Source: Rhodopirellula baltica SH 1 (lineage in GTDB: Bacteria; Planctomycetota; Planctomycetia; Pirellulales; Pirellulaceae). From it: a DNA stretch of 64,000 nt. The stretch covers positions 4,340,001 to 4,404,000 of the forward strand of contig NC_005027.1 in assembly GCF_000196115.1 (NCBI RefSeq). The letters run 5' to 3'. This document shows, in pieces, positions 44,303 to 53,709 of the stretch. A program made the position numbers and the translations under genes. A model generated the notes under the pieces. That model had not been told where the DNA came from, did not search any database, and saw only the letters and a program-made list of their open reading frames with translations. Each line of letters opens with the position of its first letter. The stretch's first letter is position 1.

Positions 44303-44493
44303 GTATCCAGCCAATCCGACTCGGTTACCGAAGCAACAAGCGGAAAAGAACCACAAAGTCCATCGACTTAGCCAGGAACACCCACATAGGGCGAACTAAA
44401 CCACCTGGAATGCGAGTTCTGCAGCGCAGGCAGCCATTCCTAGGCTGCTCTGTCGCTCAAGATTTCTGGAAACTCGATTCATTGAGGCATCAA

Positions 44494-45729
44494 ATGCAAA
44501 GGAACAGAAAACGGAGACGAGGGTTCACGTTGGTGGAACTCCTTGTCGTGGTCGCGATCATCGGCGTATTGGTGGGCCTGTTGCTCCCCGCCGTACAAGC
44601 CGCACGCGAGGCAGCCAGACGCATGAGCTGCAGCAACAATTTCAAGCAAATTGGCTTGGCGATCCACAACTACCATTCGGCTTACAACAATCTTCCAGTC
44701 CATGCATCGGGAACCTATGCCGTGGGTGGGCGAGACCCTTGGGACACAAATCCGGGTCGCGAAATTTCGTCTAACAAGCGTTTGTCATTTCTGGTTGGCA
44801 CTTTGCCGTTCCTTGAACAGCAAGGCCTTTGGGAACAAATATCCAATCCACTCAGCGTGAATTCGGATGGATCGACCAAGAGCCCACCATGGCAGCCCAT
44901 GGGTCCTCACCCCGACCGCGTTCAGTATCCGCCGTGGGCCACTGAAATTCCGTCATTCCGCTGCCCTAGTGATCCAGGCCGTGGCTTACCATCGCTTGGG
45001 CGAACAAACTACGCGGCCTGCATGGGAGACTCAGCGGTTTACTCTCGAGACTCTTATTTGGACGTGGACGAAGTTGCGTCGGGCGCTACATTGCCCTATC
45101 GAACCGACACCGCGCACGCGGCGGCTTCTAATTCAGCCCAGCGCGGCATGTTCGTCAACGGTCGAGAAGTTCAATTTCGCGATACGCTCGACGGACTTTC
45201 CAACACGATTATGTGCGGCGAGATCACGACGGACTTGGGCAACAACGACAAACGCACGACGGTTCCGACCAATACCGGTGGACATGCGGCGCCAAACGAA
45301 AAGAACCAGTGTCGACTGGATCCATCTTATGCCGAGCCCTACATCGATCCTGAACGCCCTCAGTTTTGGTCACCATCCGGCTTGACCAAGCAAGCTGTTT
45401 GGGGACGTGGTTTTCGCTGGCACGACTACATGCCACCCTATTCCCAGATGACCACGGTGTTATCGCCCAACCGCGAACTATGCTCCGACGGTCGAGACCA
45501 TCGCGATGTGGTATCGCCCCCTTCGAGCCAACACCAGGGCGGAGTCCATGTGTTGATGGGAGACGGCGCAGTCAGGTTCGTTACCGACTCGATTGAAGCT
45601 GGTAATAAAAATGCACCGCAGGTATCAAACCGAGCCGGGTCGCCCCCGCCAGGCAGCCCCAGCCCATACGGACTGTGGGGATCACTCGGGTCACGTGCTG
45701 CAAAAGAAGTGATCGACGGAGAGTTCTAG
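44494..45729 (+). CDS. DUF1559 protein with pseudopilin-type N-terminus (copy 2)
   Basis: Tandem paralogue of the gene at 42684 (411 aa). Pseudopilin motif RGFTLVELLVVVAIIGVLVGLLLPAVQAAREAARRMSC, then the same body, including identical stretches such as MGPHPDRVQYPPWATE and EKNQCRLDPSYAEPY. The frame is open from 44221 but GAGG upstream of ATG 44494 and the alignment with copy 1 set the start. Both copies end in KEVIDGEF, and each is closed by its own hairpin. Duplication is recent enough that the DNA is clearly similar. Confidence 0.93.
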   Translation: MQRNRKRRRGFTLVELLVVVAIIGVLVGLLLPAVQAAREAARRMSCSNNFKQIGLAIHNYHSAYNNLPVHASGTYAVGGRDPWDTNPGREISSNKRLSFLVGTLPFLEQQGLWEQISNPLSVNSDGSTKSPPWQPMGPHPDRVQYPPWATEIPSFRCPSDPGRGLPSLGRTNYAACMGDSAVYSRDSYLDVDEVASGATLPYRTDTAHAAASNSAQRGMFVNGREVQFRDTLDGLSNTIMCGEITTDLGNNDKRTTVPTNTGGHAAPNEKNQCRLDPSYAEPYIDPERPQFWSPSGLTKQAVWGRGFRWHDYMPPYSQMTTVLSPNRELCSDGRDHRDVVSPPSSQHQGGVHVLMGDGAVRFVTDSIEAGNKNAPQVSNRAGSPPPGSPSPYGLWGSLGSRAAKEVIDGEF

Positions 45730-45763
45730 TCACTCCCACCCGAATCCATTGCCAACTATTACG

Positions 45764-45803
45764 AACTGCCGCCATGAGTCACTCATGGCGGCAGTTTCTT
45801 TGT
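45764..45803 (+). terminator. Strong hairpin terminator after DUF1559 copy 2
   Basis: AACTGCCGCCATGAGT pairs with ACTCATGGCGGCAGTT (45764-45779 and 45781-45796), followed by TTCTTTG. It lies between convergent genes and may act in both directions. Confidence 0.8.
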
Positions 45804-45819
45804 ATTCAGAACTCTCGCT

Positions 45820-46452
45820 CTAGACCGACTCAGGAAACAGTGCGTCCAGTGTAAGTTGGCTCCAGGTTTCCAGGTGCTCGCGTTCTTGGCGGAGTTGTTT
45901 TACGGAAACGAACTGACCTTCGGCGAGTTCGGCCTCGTTGCTGGTGACGAGTGGTTGCTCCAAGATGAAGCGATGGACGACTCCCAAGTGCACCCGACCA
46001 ACTTCGTTGCTCGGGTCATAAAGCAAACCTTCTCGTTGATCGACGTAGGGTGCTCCAATCGTCACTTCTTCTTCTAGCTCGCGACGCATGCCGATGGTGT
46101 ATGGGTCTTCTTCGCCACCCGCATCTTCTTGGCTGATGTGACCACCGACACCGATGCTGCGTTTGGCGTGCAGACGTTTTTCACCCGAACCACCACCGCG
46201 AGTGTATTGAAACCATTTGACCGCGCCGTCAGCCGGATCCGTCCACTGCATCACCACGTAGGGGATCAATTGTTTGAAACTCGGATCGAGCTCCATTGCA
46301 CCGCGTGGGCGATAAGACAATTCGTCGCTGGCAAGAATAGGCTGCAGGAATCGGTCCACGTTGCGGTCAAACCCTTCCAAATGCCCAATCGATTCGATCA
46401 AGGTCGCGGGAATGACAAGGACGTGTTCTTCGGTGGTGGCGTTGGAGGACAT
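45820..46452 (-). CDS. Nudix-like hydrolase
   Basis: A 210-residue protein with a Nudix box: SIGVGGHI ... EEDPYTIGMRRELEEEVTIG, having the REL-EE metal-binding core. The GX5E part is stretched by about six residues (SQEDAGGE), so it departs from the canonical spacing. Nudix enzymes hydrolyse nucleoside diphosphate-linked substrates; the specificity is not visible. The start is probably MSSNATTEE (46452), although the frame is open to 46506. Flanked by the DNA glycosylase gene on the same strand, with which it may share a nucleotide-damage theme. Confidence 0.75.
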   Translation of the reverse strand: MSSNATTEEHVLVIPATLIESIGHLEGFDRNVDRFLQPILASDELSYRPRGAMELDPSFKQLIPYVVMQWTDPADGAVKWFQYTRGGGSGEKRLHAKRSIGVGGHISQEDAGGEEDPYTIGMRRELEEEVTIGAPYVDQREGLLYDPSNEVGRVHLGVVHRFILEQPLVTSNEAELAEGQFVSVKQLRQEREHLETWSQLTLDALFPESV

Positions 46453-46547
46453 TCTGCAATCGAGGTCGTGGACTAGCTGGAAGTTCAAACCAACCGGGGC
46501 TGTCAAATTCGCTCCCGCTTGGCCGTTGGCAGTGTAACGAATTCTCG

Positions 46548-47246
46548 TCAGAGCGAATCCCGTCGAGGTCGACGATGGTGACGGACCAAACCGCTGACGT
46601 AGCGATTCCCGTCAACGAAAAACCGCAATGGCAATTCAGCGGCCTGCGATATTCCGATTCGAGGCGTGGTGGTGACACGACTGCTCGGAAGCTTGGGACC
46701 AGAGAAAACACACCAGTTCGGATCGCGAATCGGATCCACTCCGTCGCACGTCCGATCAATCGCGAGAGATTGGCACAAACGGCCGGGGCCCGTCGTCAAT
46801 GCTCTTCCGTCGGTCGTTTCCGATCGGTGCAGACCTCGATGCTGAAACATGCGGTCGATGCCCCAAACCGGCTGAAGAGCCCGGATCAAAACTGCCGAAC
46901 CACAGCCGACCGATTCGGTCACCAGATTCACACAGTGCTTGGCATGAATCGGATAGACGTACAATGTACTTGGCCGCCCAAACATCGAAGCGTTTCCCGG
47001 TTTCTCACCCCGCGCACTGTGACTCGCAGCATCGCGACTGGACAGGTAGGCTTCGGTTTCCACAATCCAACCTCCGACCCAAACCCCTTCGATTCGTCGA
47101 GCGAAACCGCAACCCAAAAGCTGGCGAGCGACGACAGCGGGACGACGGTCAAAAAATTGCGACTGCAACGACTGCGTCGATCCCCAATCGATCAGCCGAT
47201 CTTCCTCGTCATCCTCACGGAACTGATTTCGCTTTGCATCATTCAT
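46548..47246 (-). CDS. 3-methyladenine DNA glycosylase (AAG/MPG family)
   Basis: A 232-residue enzyme that excises alkylated or deaminated purines. Visible family motifs: ARQLLGCGFARR, IVETEAYLSSRDAASHSARG (Glu that activates water, and the His/Asp contact), GNASMFGRPSTLYVYPIHAKHCVNLVTE and TTGPGRLCQSLAID. Length fits the family. The longest frame starts at a TTG (47249), but the ATG at 47246 is better. Its N-terminal end overlaps the divergent amidohydrolase start by about 13 bases. Confidence 0.88.
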   Translation of the reverse strand: MNDAKRNQFREDDEEDRLIDWGSTQSLQSQFFDRRPAVVARQLLGCGFARRIEGVWVGGWIVETEAYLSSRDAASHSARGEKPGNASMFGRPSTLYVYPIHAKHCVNLVTESVGCGSAVLIRALQPVWGIDRMFQHRGLHRSETTDGRALTTGPGRLCQSLAIDRTCDGVDPIRDPNWCVFSGPKLPSSRVTTTPRIGISQAAELPLRFFVDGNRYVSGLVRHHRRPRRDSL

Positions 47247-48472
47247 CAAAACAAACTTATCGCGCGCGTTGGGTGATGCCCATCGACGGTGATCCGATTC
47301 CCAACGGAATGATGATTGTTCAATCGGGCCGGATCGCTTCGATCAGTTCATTCCAAGATTCGAAGAACGAAGGTGAATTGATCGACTTGGGAGACGTCGC
47401 AATTTTGCCGGGTTTGGTCAACACTCATACGCACCTGGAATTCAGCGACCTCCCAAAACCCGTCGGACACACCGGCATGGAATTGGCCGACTGGATTCGC
47501 GAAGTCATCACGACTCGAGGGATGGTCGATCACCAAACGCGACAACAAAACGTTCTCAAAGGGCACGCGGAAGCAACTGCGTCAGGCACACAGCTGATCG
47601 CGGACATCGAGACCACGCCGATGGAATCGATCGCACCAAATACGATCGCATTCGCGGAAGTCCTCGGACTCAGCCAGGAACGAGGCGACGAACGGATGTC
47701 ACAGGCTGAACGACATCTTGCCAACAACACTTCGCCTGATTCGCGATGTGACGTCGCCGCGATCAGCCCGCACGCTCCCTACTCGACACCTTTGCCGTTG
47801 ATCGAGCGCTGCGTGCAAGTTGCAAAGCAACGCAAGACGACACTCGCCATGCACGTTGCGGAATCACCTGCCGAACGTGAACTACTGACAAACGGATCCG
47901 GCCCATTTGCCGAATCATTGCGAACTCTAGGATTGCCTATCGAGGCGTTCTTTCCCTGGACAAAAGCGAATCCAGTCTCACACCTGATTCAGCTGCTTGC
48001 CAAATCACCTCGTGCGTTGATCGTGCACGGAAATGATTTGAGTGAGACCGAAATCGAGCAAGTCAAATCGCACCCGAACTGCAGCATCGTGTACTGCCCA
48101 AGAACGCATCATTTCTTTCAGCATTCCAATCATCCCGTCGCAGAATTGCTAGCCGCAGGAATCAACGTAGCCATCGGGACTGATTCACGCGCCAGCAATC
48201 CTGATCTGGATCTTTGGGGCGAGGTCCAGCACTTGCTCAAGCATCGGCCTGACCTGAATCCGACCGACGTGCTTCGCATGGCGACCGCCAACGGTGCCGA
48301 CGCATTGGGACGCTCAGCAACTCACGGACGGTTGGCCGCCGGGATGCCAGCCAACTTTATCACCGTCGCAACAAGCGCTGATCGAGTCGATCAGCTTTGG
48401 TCGGACTTTTCATCCTCATCCGTGTCATCTTCATCCATGTCTTCCGCCGCTCGCCCAGCACCCCAAAGCTGA
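47234..48472 (+). CDS. Amidohydrolase (aminofutalosine deaminase/TRZ-ATZ-like)
   Basis: Metal-dependent amidohydrolase, 412 aa: YRARWVMPIDGDPI strand of the composite domain, metal motif HTHLEF, AISPHAPYS, AMHVAES, IVHGND and GTDSRASNPDLDLW. The residues needed for a zinc/iron deaminase of the TRZ/ATZ or MqnX-like group are present; the gene may act on aminofutalosine in menaquinone synthesis or on another nitrogen heterocycle. The frame is open to 46799 but that part is antisense to the glycosylase. TTG 47234 retains the conserved first strand; ATG 47276 is the nearest ATG. The last 80 bases overlap the convergent CPBP gene and encode a serine-rich tail. Confidence 0.82.
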   Translation: MHHSSKQTYRARWVMPIDGDPIPNGMMIVQSGRIASISSFQDSKNEGELIDLGDVAILPGLVNTHTHLEFSDLPKPVGHTGMELADWIREVITTRGMVDHQTRQQNVLKGHAEATASGTQLIADIETTPMESIAPNTIAFAEVLGLSQERGDERMSQAERHLANNTSPDSRCDVAAISPHAPYSTPLPLIERCVQVAKQRKTTLAMHVAESPAERELLTNGSGPFAESLRTLGLPIEAFFPWTKANPVSHLIQLLAKSPRALIVHGNDLSETEIEQVKSHPNCSIVYCPRTHHFFQHSNHPVAELLAAGINVAIGTDSRASNPDLDLWGEVQHLLKHRPDLNPTDVLRMATANGADALGRSATHGRLAAGMPANFITVATSADRVDQLWSDFSSSSVSSSSMSSAARPAPQS

Positions 48473-49188
48473 ACCGCGTCATAAAGAGCATGAGCAGTGA
48501 TCGGAATCAGCAGATTGCCGGTCACAATCAGCAAGGCACCAAAGTACAAACCCATCAACGCGGTGACGACGATGTACAGTTTGGTGATTGGATGGAACAT
48601 TCCAAACGCGAATGAGGAGACCAGCCAGGCTGCAGTTAATTCCCATCCTCCGACGCGAGACCACCAAGCCAGCAAACCTTCTTCCGGCCAAGCGAATTCG
48701 GTGACTGAGTTTGGCAAACTGCCCAGCCATCCGCCATAAGCCCACCATCGCGATGGGGCTTCCAAATCAGGAGCAAGCGACGCGGCGTCTCCGGCCAACC
48801 AAGGCAACAACCAACCGCGAAACAAGAGTTCCTCGCCGACGCCGGCGCACAAACTGATCGCGAACAATTCCCAGGCGTTCAGTCGCAGCATCAAGCCGAT
48901 CATGGGGTGATCGCTGAGCTTGTCGAGTTCTTCGATTGCCGGGTGTTTGATTCGCCGCAACACGGCAACGAACAACACCAATGGAATGGTCGCAACAATG
49001 CCCAGCCCGATACCGCCAATGACCGCGGACGAAGCGACTTCGTTTAGCGGCGGAACCAATTCACGGGCACTGGGACCGAGCAGGTATCCGAGAATCAACG
49101 CCAGGGCACCCAAGCCGGCTTCGACCGCGACAGCAGTCCGAAAGACATCGTCCGGGGTTTGTTCGTCGTCCGCGTTGGTTTGCGTCAC
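48391..49188 (-). CDS. CPBP/CAAX-type intramembrane metalloprotease
   Basis: A 265-residue membrane protein with about seven hydrophobic segments. The CPBP motifs are present: EELLFRGWLLPW (EExxxR), FAFGMFHP (FxxxH) and ITAHALYDA (third motif, with Asp rather than the common Asn). Family members are intramembrane proteases related to Rce1; in bacteria many cleave or protect small peptides, and targets are unknown. The C-terminal tail AEDMDEDDTDEDEKSD is strongly acidic and is read from DNA that is also the amidohydrolase 3' end. Confidence 0.85.
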   Translation of the reverse strand: MTQTNADDEQTPDDVFRTAVAVEAGLGALALILGYLLGPSARELVPPLNEVASSAVIGGIGLGIVATIPLVLFVAVLRRIKHPAIEELDKLSDHPMIGLMLRLNAWELFAISLCAGVGEELLFRGWLLPWLAGDAASLAPDLEAPSRWWAYGGWLGSLPNSVTEFAWPEEGLLAWWSRVGGWELTAAWLVSSFAFGMFHPITKLYIVVTALMGLYFGALLIVTGNLLIPITAHALYDAVQLWGAGRAAEDMDEDDTDEDEKSDQS

Positions 49189-49197
49189 ACGCCTCTC

Positions 49198-51078
49198 TCA
49201 GGATGGGCTTCGGTGTCGGTAGGGATTGAACAACAAGTAGTTCAAGTGGCGATACAGATCACTGGAATTCAGCAACTCGGTGTGACGTCCTTCGCCGACC
49301 AAATTGGGACCATTGAGCAACATCACCCGATCACATGAACGTAACGTCTTCAGCCGGTGAGGCAACATGACCACCAACGATCCCGCATCCGCCAACTCTC
49401 GCAGTGCGTTCAAACAAGGGTCTTCATTGACATGCTCGGTCGGGGCAGGGGGCTCTTTCGCGAGCACGATCGGCGGCCGATGCAACATCGCCCGCGCGAT
49501 CCCGACTGCGTAACGAACATCGGTCCCGAGCGAATCCGAATCTTCGGTCGCTCCCAAATTGGACCCCGGTTCGATGATCGTCTCCAGGCCGTCAGGCAAG
49601 CGCGTGATTCGCTCGTAGATCCCGAGTTGCTCGAGCGTTTCGACCATGTCGCGATTGTCGACACTGCGGTCGACTCCCGCCATCAAATTCTCTCGCAGAG
49701 TACCTTCCCAGAGAGGCCCGTCGGGACCGATCCACATCACGTTTTTAGCGAGAGCTTGCGGGTGAACGTCGAGCAATGAGATCCCGTCGATCTGCACCTT
49801 GCCGCGATGCGGGCGACCAAACCCCATCAACAATTCCAGCAGAGCTCGCGTCGAAACATCTTCGGTTCCTAAGAAAGCCACCAGCGACTTGGGCTGCAGC
49901 GACAAACTCAGGTCACGCAGGATCGCCTTGCCCGAGGAATCTTGCAGCGACACGTCTTCCATCGTCACGCAATCGCGAAGACCACCCAGTCCAACACGTT
50001 GCTCGCTCGGCGACACTTCGCTGTTGGGTTGCAGGTACAGATACACCGATTCACAAGCTTTGCTGCTGCGGCGAAGTTGACGGTTCAGTTCGCTCAATCG
50101 AGCAGCCGCCAAGGCAGCACCGGTCAACGAAAGACCAAGCACCAATGCGGAGGGAAGACTCAATCCTTGTTCGCCTTGCAGCGTGTTCAGGCCGAGACCC
50201 AACAACATCACAGCGATGGCAACGCCGCCGGCCATCATCATGACCGGCCACAGTCGACCTCGACGCGCGTCATCGCCAGCGATCCGGCGATCCAATGCGT
50301 CCAACTCCGCCTCGTAGGCTTGGTCAGCCAAACCACCGGCCTGCAGTCGAGCCATCATGGGTGCGTCGCCAATCAAACCGATCAAGCGATCACGAATTTG
50401 TGGGATCTCGAATCGCGACAACTCCAGCCAATCCGGATTGCGAAGCTTGGCGTACAAACGCCACAACGCCACGCCACTGATGACCGCGAGAATCGCCAGC
50501 CAAACGTTCACGAGCAGTGCGAGCGTCACACACCCGATCAACATCAGCACGCTTCGCGGGATGGATCGATACCACAGTGAGAGACCACGTCCGACTTCGG
50601 GCAAGTGGCGACCAATGATGACACGGGCTCGTTCACGCTGAGCAGCGGCACCTTCGACTTCTGCGCGACGCAAACTTTGCTTTAGCGTTCGTGAATGCAA
50701 CATCTTGATCACTCGCCGCGAACGAGCATCGGCGGATCGTCGATGCAACCAAACGGCCAAACAAAAGACAGCCGCGATTGCCAATGACAATCCAACCAAA
50801 CCAAACAGCTGAGAGACTTTGCTTTGCGCCAGAAAGAACTCCGGCACGGGGATCGACAGGTGTGTTCCCAGGCGAACAGGCGACTGTGTCAGCCCATCGC
50901 CTTCATCGACCAATGCCGCGATGATGCCAAAGACCAGCACCAGAACTGGAATGATCAAACCCGCGATGGCGGCCCAAACCAAATGCAGGGGCGCGCCCGC
51001 TGCCTCGGGTTCGCGACGTGGTTGTTTCAGACTGGAAAAGCGATTCACCGTTGCGAGCCTCGTTGGATATCTAGCCAC
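49198..51078 (-). CDS. ABC half-transporter-like protein with degenerate ATPase motifs
   Basis: A 626-residue protein laid out like an ABC exporter: hydrophobic segments (~30-55, ~90-110, ~180-215, ~280-345) then a nucleotide-binding domain. Walker A is FLGTEDVSTRALLELLMG (no GKS/T), the Q-loop reads WIGPDGPLW, the signature LSGGQ is LGTDV, Walker B is PIVLAKEPPA (catalytic Asp replaced by Lys), while the switch His (LPHRLKT) remains. So ATP binding and hydrolysis are improbable. The degeneration is spread over all motifs and the frame is intact, which suggests a conserved non-catalytic role, perhaps as a partner of another ABC subunit. Confidence 0.85.
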   Translation of the reverse strand: MARYPTRLATVNRFSSLKQPRREPEAAGAPLHLVWAAIAGLIIPVLVLVFGIIAALVDEGDGLTQSPVRLGTHLSIPVPEFFLAQSKVSQLFGLVGLSLAIAAVFCLAVWLHRRSADARSRRVIKMLHSRTLKQSLRRAEVEGAAAQRERARVIIGRHLPEVGRGLSLWYRSIPRSVLMLIGCVTLALLVNVWLAILAVISGVALWRLYAKLRNPDWLELSRFEIPQIRDRLIGLIGDAPMMARLQAGGLADQAYEAELDALDRRIAGDDARRGRLWPVMMMAGGVAIAVMLLGLGLNTLQGEQGLSLPSALVLGLSLTGAALAAARLSELNRQLRRSSKACESVYLYLQPNSEVSPSEQRVGLGGLRDCVTMEDVSLQDSSGKAILRDLSLSLQPKSLVAFLGTEDVSTRALLELLMGFGRPHRGKVQIDGISLLDVHPQALAKNVMWIGPDGPLWEGTLRENLMAGVDRSVDNRDMVETLEQLGIYERITRLPDGLETIIEPGSNLGATEDSDSLGTDVRYAVGIARAMLHRPPIVLAKEPPAPTEHVNEDPCLNALRELADAGSLVVMLPHRLKTLRSCDRVMLLNGPNLVGEGRHTELLNSSDLYRHLNYLLFNPYRHRSPS

Positions 51079-51178
51079 CGTTCGTTTGTCATCACGACCG
51101 CATTCGTTGCGATCGACGATCCGTCACGACCGGTCACCGTTATCCTCAAACGAGTTTCCAATGCAACAGATATGGCGA

Positions 51179-52948
51179 TCAAGCCAAATCGCGATCTTCG
51201 AACAACAACATCGCAACCATCCAAATGGCAATGACAAAGACCACAAGATAGTTGAACGCGGCGGCCAAGTAGATCAGCGGGATGGCATTTCCCGCATCCA
51301 CCGCCGCCTGGACGTTGAATGAGTTCAGGTTGGGGACCACGACCGCTATCAATTTACCAACAAATCCGACCAGCTCGGTGTTTTCCCTCGCAGAAGCGAC
51401 CAGCGGACTGAGCAGGTTGCCGACAACATAGATCGCGAAACAGGTGATGAAGTTCGCCAACAGCGGCAAACGAGTCGCCAAAGCCACCGCGATTCCGCCG
51501 ATCGCCATTGTTTCCATGAAGTACAAACCCAAGATCGGAAGCGTCGTGATGATCTCTTCGTGACCGACTTGCCATGGTGGTTGTTGCTGGCTGGTTTCGC
51601 GAGCGTCGTAAATTGGCTTGTAGGACATCACCACCAGCAGGACCGCCGCCAAGATCACGAACAGCACCAACACTGCCAACATGATTCCGGTGTACTTGCC
51701 CAAGATGAACGAACGTCGACTAACTGGTTTGCTGAGCACGGTCAAAGCGGTTCGGCCATCAATTTCATCGCTAACCGATGTTCCCGCACTCCAAACGGCG
51801 AGCAACATGCCCAGAACCATGATCATCGTCACGCCGCTGTCCTTCAGCAGACGGATGTCATCACCGAGTGTGTTGAACGGGAAGATCCCAAAGAGAAGCA
51901 CGGCAAAAATGCCAATGGCCAACAGCAACAGATAAAGCGGCTGAGCCATTTCGTTTTTCGCGGTCGACAAAGCCAATGCCCAGACTCGCGGGGCCGCTTG
52001 TCGCATTGCCATAAAGCCCGTCAGCGTCAGGAACAGGGCGACGGCGGAGAAGACAATCGACGAAGCCTGCGGAATTTGCGGCAGGTTTTTAAACGTGAAA
52101 GTCACTTCAGCCGGGTCAATCTCTTGGTTGTAGATGTGAAGCTTGGCCGGGTCACCTGGAATTGGTGGCTGCTCACGGTCTTGATATTTGTAGGTAACCG
52201 CTTCGGTGCTGCCCGGGTTCAATTCGATGGGAGCACGGCTGAAGGCTTCCGCTTTGTCCGAGTCAGCCAGGAAGACTTTCTTGTCACTCTCAATTCGCAG
52301 TTCGGCAACGTTGCGGAAGTTGTAAGTGATTCCGGCTGGCAGGAACTCGGGGATGTCTGGGTCAGCCGAAGGTTCGATTGTCGCGACTTCCACGACCGTA
52401 CCGTCACCGACCAAATTGACCGCGGGGACGCTCTCGAGAATCGCCATCGGGTTTTCAACAAACGGCGTCGATCCCAAACCGATCACGGCAAAAAGACCCA
52501 AAGTGCCCAAGATGTACGGGATGACACCTTCGCCCAGAATCGACATCCACTCCGATCGAGTCCGATGCCACATTCCGTAGATCAGCCCAAAGCCCAAAAT
52601 CATTCCCAACGTCACCAAGGGCAAGAAAAGCAATTGGCCATTCTCGCCGCCTTGCGGAACATAGAAATAGCACAGCAACGCGGAGAAGATCGCACCGGCA
52701 ATCAGCGACAATGTCACGCCGCGTTTTGGATCGTCTGCCAAATTCCCGAGACCGGGAATGAAGGACAGGGCACTCAAGATGCCGTGGATCACAGCGGTCA
52801 CCAAAGCCCCCAGCAGCAACCCCATCGACAGCACCCAAATGGGAGTGACGAATACGGGCAACCACTTGCCGACCTGGGCCAGAGGGAGCAAACCCGATTC
52901 AGCACCAGCAAAATCAGAGAACAGTGAAATAGCGGACCCAGCAATCAT
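51179..52948 (-). CDS. ABC-2 type permease-like membrane protein
   Basis: A 589-residue membrane protein with about ten hydrophobic segments. N-terminal ~1-165: four segments; ~170-290: extracytoplasmic beta-rich insert (FRNVAELRIESDKKVFLADSDKAEAFSRAPIEL); 300-589: a typical ABC-2 permease half with SDEIDGRTALTVLSKPVSRRSFILGKYTG, a conserved cytoplasmic loop. No ATPase is adjacent except the degenerate ABC protein just downstream (100 bases, same strand), which could be its partner. Substrate unknown. Confidence 0.8.
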   Translation of the reverse strand: MIAGSAISLFSDFAGAESGLLPLAQVGKWLPVFVTPIWVLSMGLLLGALVTAVIHGILSALSFIPGLGNLADDPKRGVTLSLIAGAIFSALLCYFYVPQGGENGQLLFLPLVTLGMILGFGLIYGMWHRTRSEWMSILGEGVIPYILGTLGLFAVIGLGSTPFVENPMAILESVPAVNLVGDGTVVEVATIEPSADPDIPEFLPAGITYNFRNVAELRIESDKKVFLADSDKAEAFSRAPIELNPGSTEAVTYKYQDREQPPIPGDPAKLHIYNQEIDPAEVTFTFKNLPQIPQASSIVFSAVALFLTLTGFMAMRQAAPRVWALALSTAKNEMAQPLYLLLLAIGIFAVLLFGIFPFNTLGDDIRLLKDSGVTMIMVLGMLLAVWSAGTSVSDEIDGRTALTVLSKPVSRRSFILGKYTGIMLAVLVLFVILAAVLLVVMSYKPIYDARETSQQQPPWQVGHEEIITTLPILGLYFMETMAIGGIAVALATRLPLLANFITCFAIYVVGNLLSPLVASARENTELVGFVGKLIAVVVPNLNSFNVQAAVDAGNAIPLIYLAAAFNYLVVFVIAIWMVAMLLFEDRDLA

Positions 52949-53112
52949 GCTTGGCGACTCGTGTCGAGAAAAGTACGAAATGAACCTTCGGTCAGGCTGC
53001 TACGTGAGACCAACCCATTTGGTTTGCCGCCGAGGCTCGGATTCAGTGGATTTGTTGGCCGGCGTGATCAACTTGATCGAACGAGCCATGAAGCGAGCCA
53101 TGAAACGGCGAA

Positions 53113-53709
53113 TCAAACCTTCGGACTGGGCTTCACCCCGGGGGTTTTCTTTACCCCAACGCGAAAACCGCCGGTCGCTTTTAAATGCTGACGCAGTCTG
53201 CTCCGGCAGTTTGCTGCAAAGCTCGCAACCGTTTCGGTGCGGTAATCAGGGTAGCTCCATCGGTGATGAATCCAACGCCCACCAACATAGTTCAGGGTGA
53301 CTTCCGCAAAGATCCCATCACGCAAATAGATTCGGTGGTCGCGGTCCTTGATCGTCGCCAACACCAATTTTGCTTGGCTGACGTACCCCGGATCCAAATT
53401 CAACGGCCGCGGCTCGGGATGATCCGACAGCGATGCGTATTCGGATTCCCATTCGTTGGTGACGTTTTTCCAGTCCGCCAATCCGGCCGGATCCGCGAAT
53501 TCAGCGATTCCGATCAGTTCTTTTGTCAGCCCATCGCCCATTTCAGGTTGGTAAAACCCGCCGGCTTCGAACGGACTGGGCTCACCTTTTTCGCCCAGCT
53601 CGCCCCAGCGTTCTGCCAGTCGCTGCTTCGCCCACTGACGAGCCTCCTGATGCCGCGAAATCACGGCGCAGAAACGGACCACCGGTTCGATCAATCGAAT
53701 TTCGCTCAT
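53113..53709 (-). CDS. DUF4416 family protein
   Basis: A 198-residue protein matching DUF4416: EMGDGLTKELIGIAEFADPAGLADWKNVTNEWE, LNLDPGYVSQAKLVLATIKDRDHRIYLRDGIFAEVTLNYVGG and WSYPDYRTE. Widespread in planctomycetes and related phyla, function unknown. Cytoplasmic; no signal. The C-terminal lysine/proline tail (VKKTPGVKPSPKV) may be variable. It stands alone, downstream (minus strand) of a tandem repeat region. Confidence 0.85.
   Translation of the reverse strand: MSEIRLIEPVVRFCAVISRHQEARQWAKQRLAERWGELGEKGEPSPFEAGGFYQPEMGDGLTKELIGIAEFADPAGLADWKNVTNEWESEYASLSDHPEPRPLNLDPGYVSQAKLVLATIKDRDHRIYLRDGIFAEVTLNYVGGRWIHHRWSYPDYRTETVASFAANCRSRLRQHLKATGGFRVGVKKTPGVKPSPKV

Noticed and set aside
46799..47233. 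Long N-terminal extension of the amidohydrolase
   Set aside because: It is antisense to the conserved glycosylase gene and shows no domain; the family starts near the YRARWV strand.
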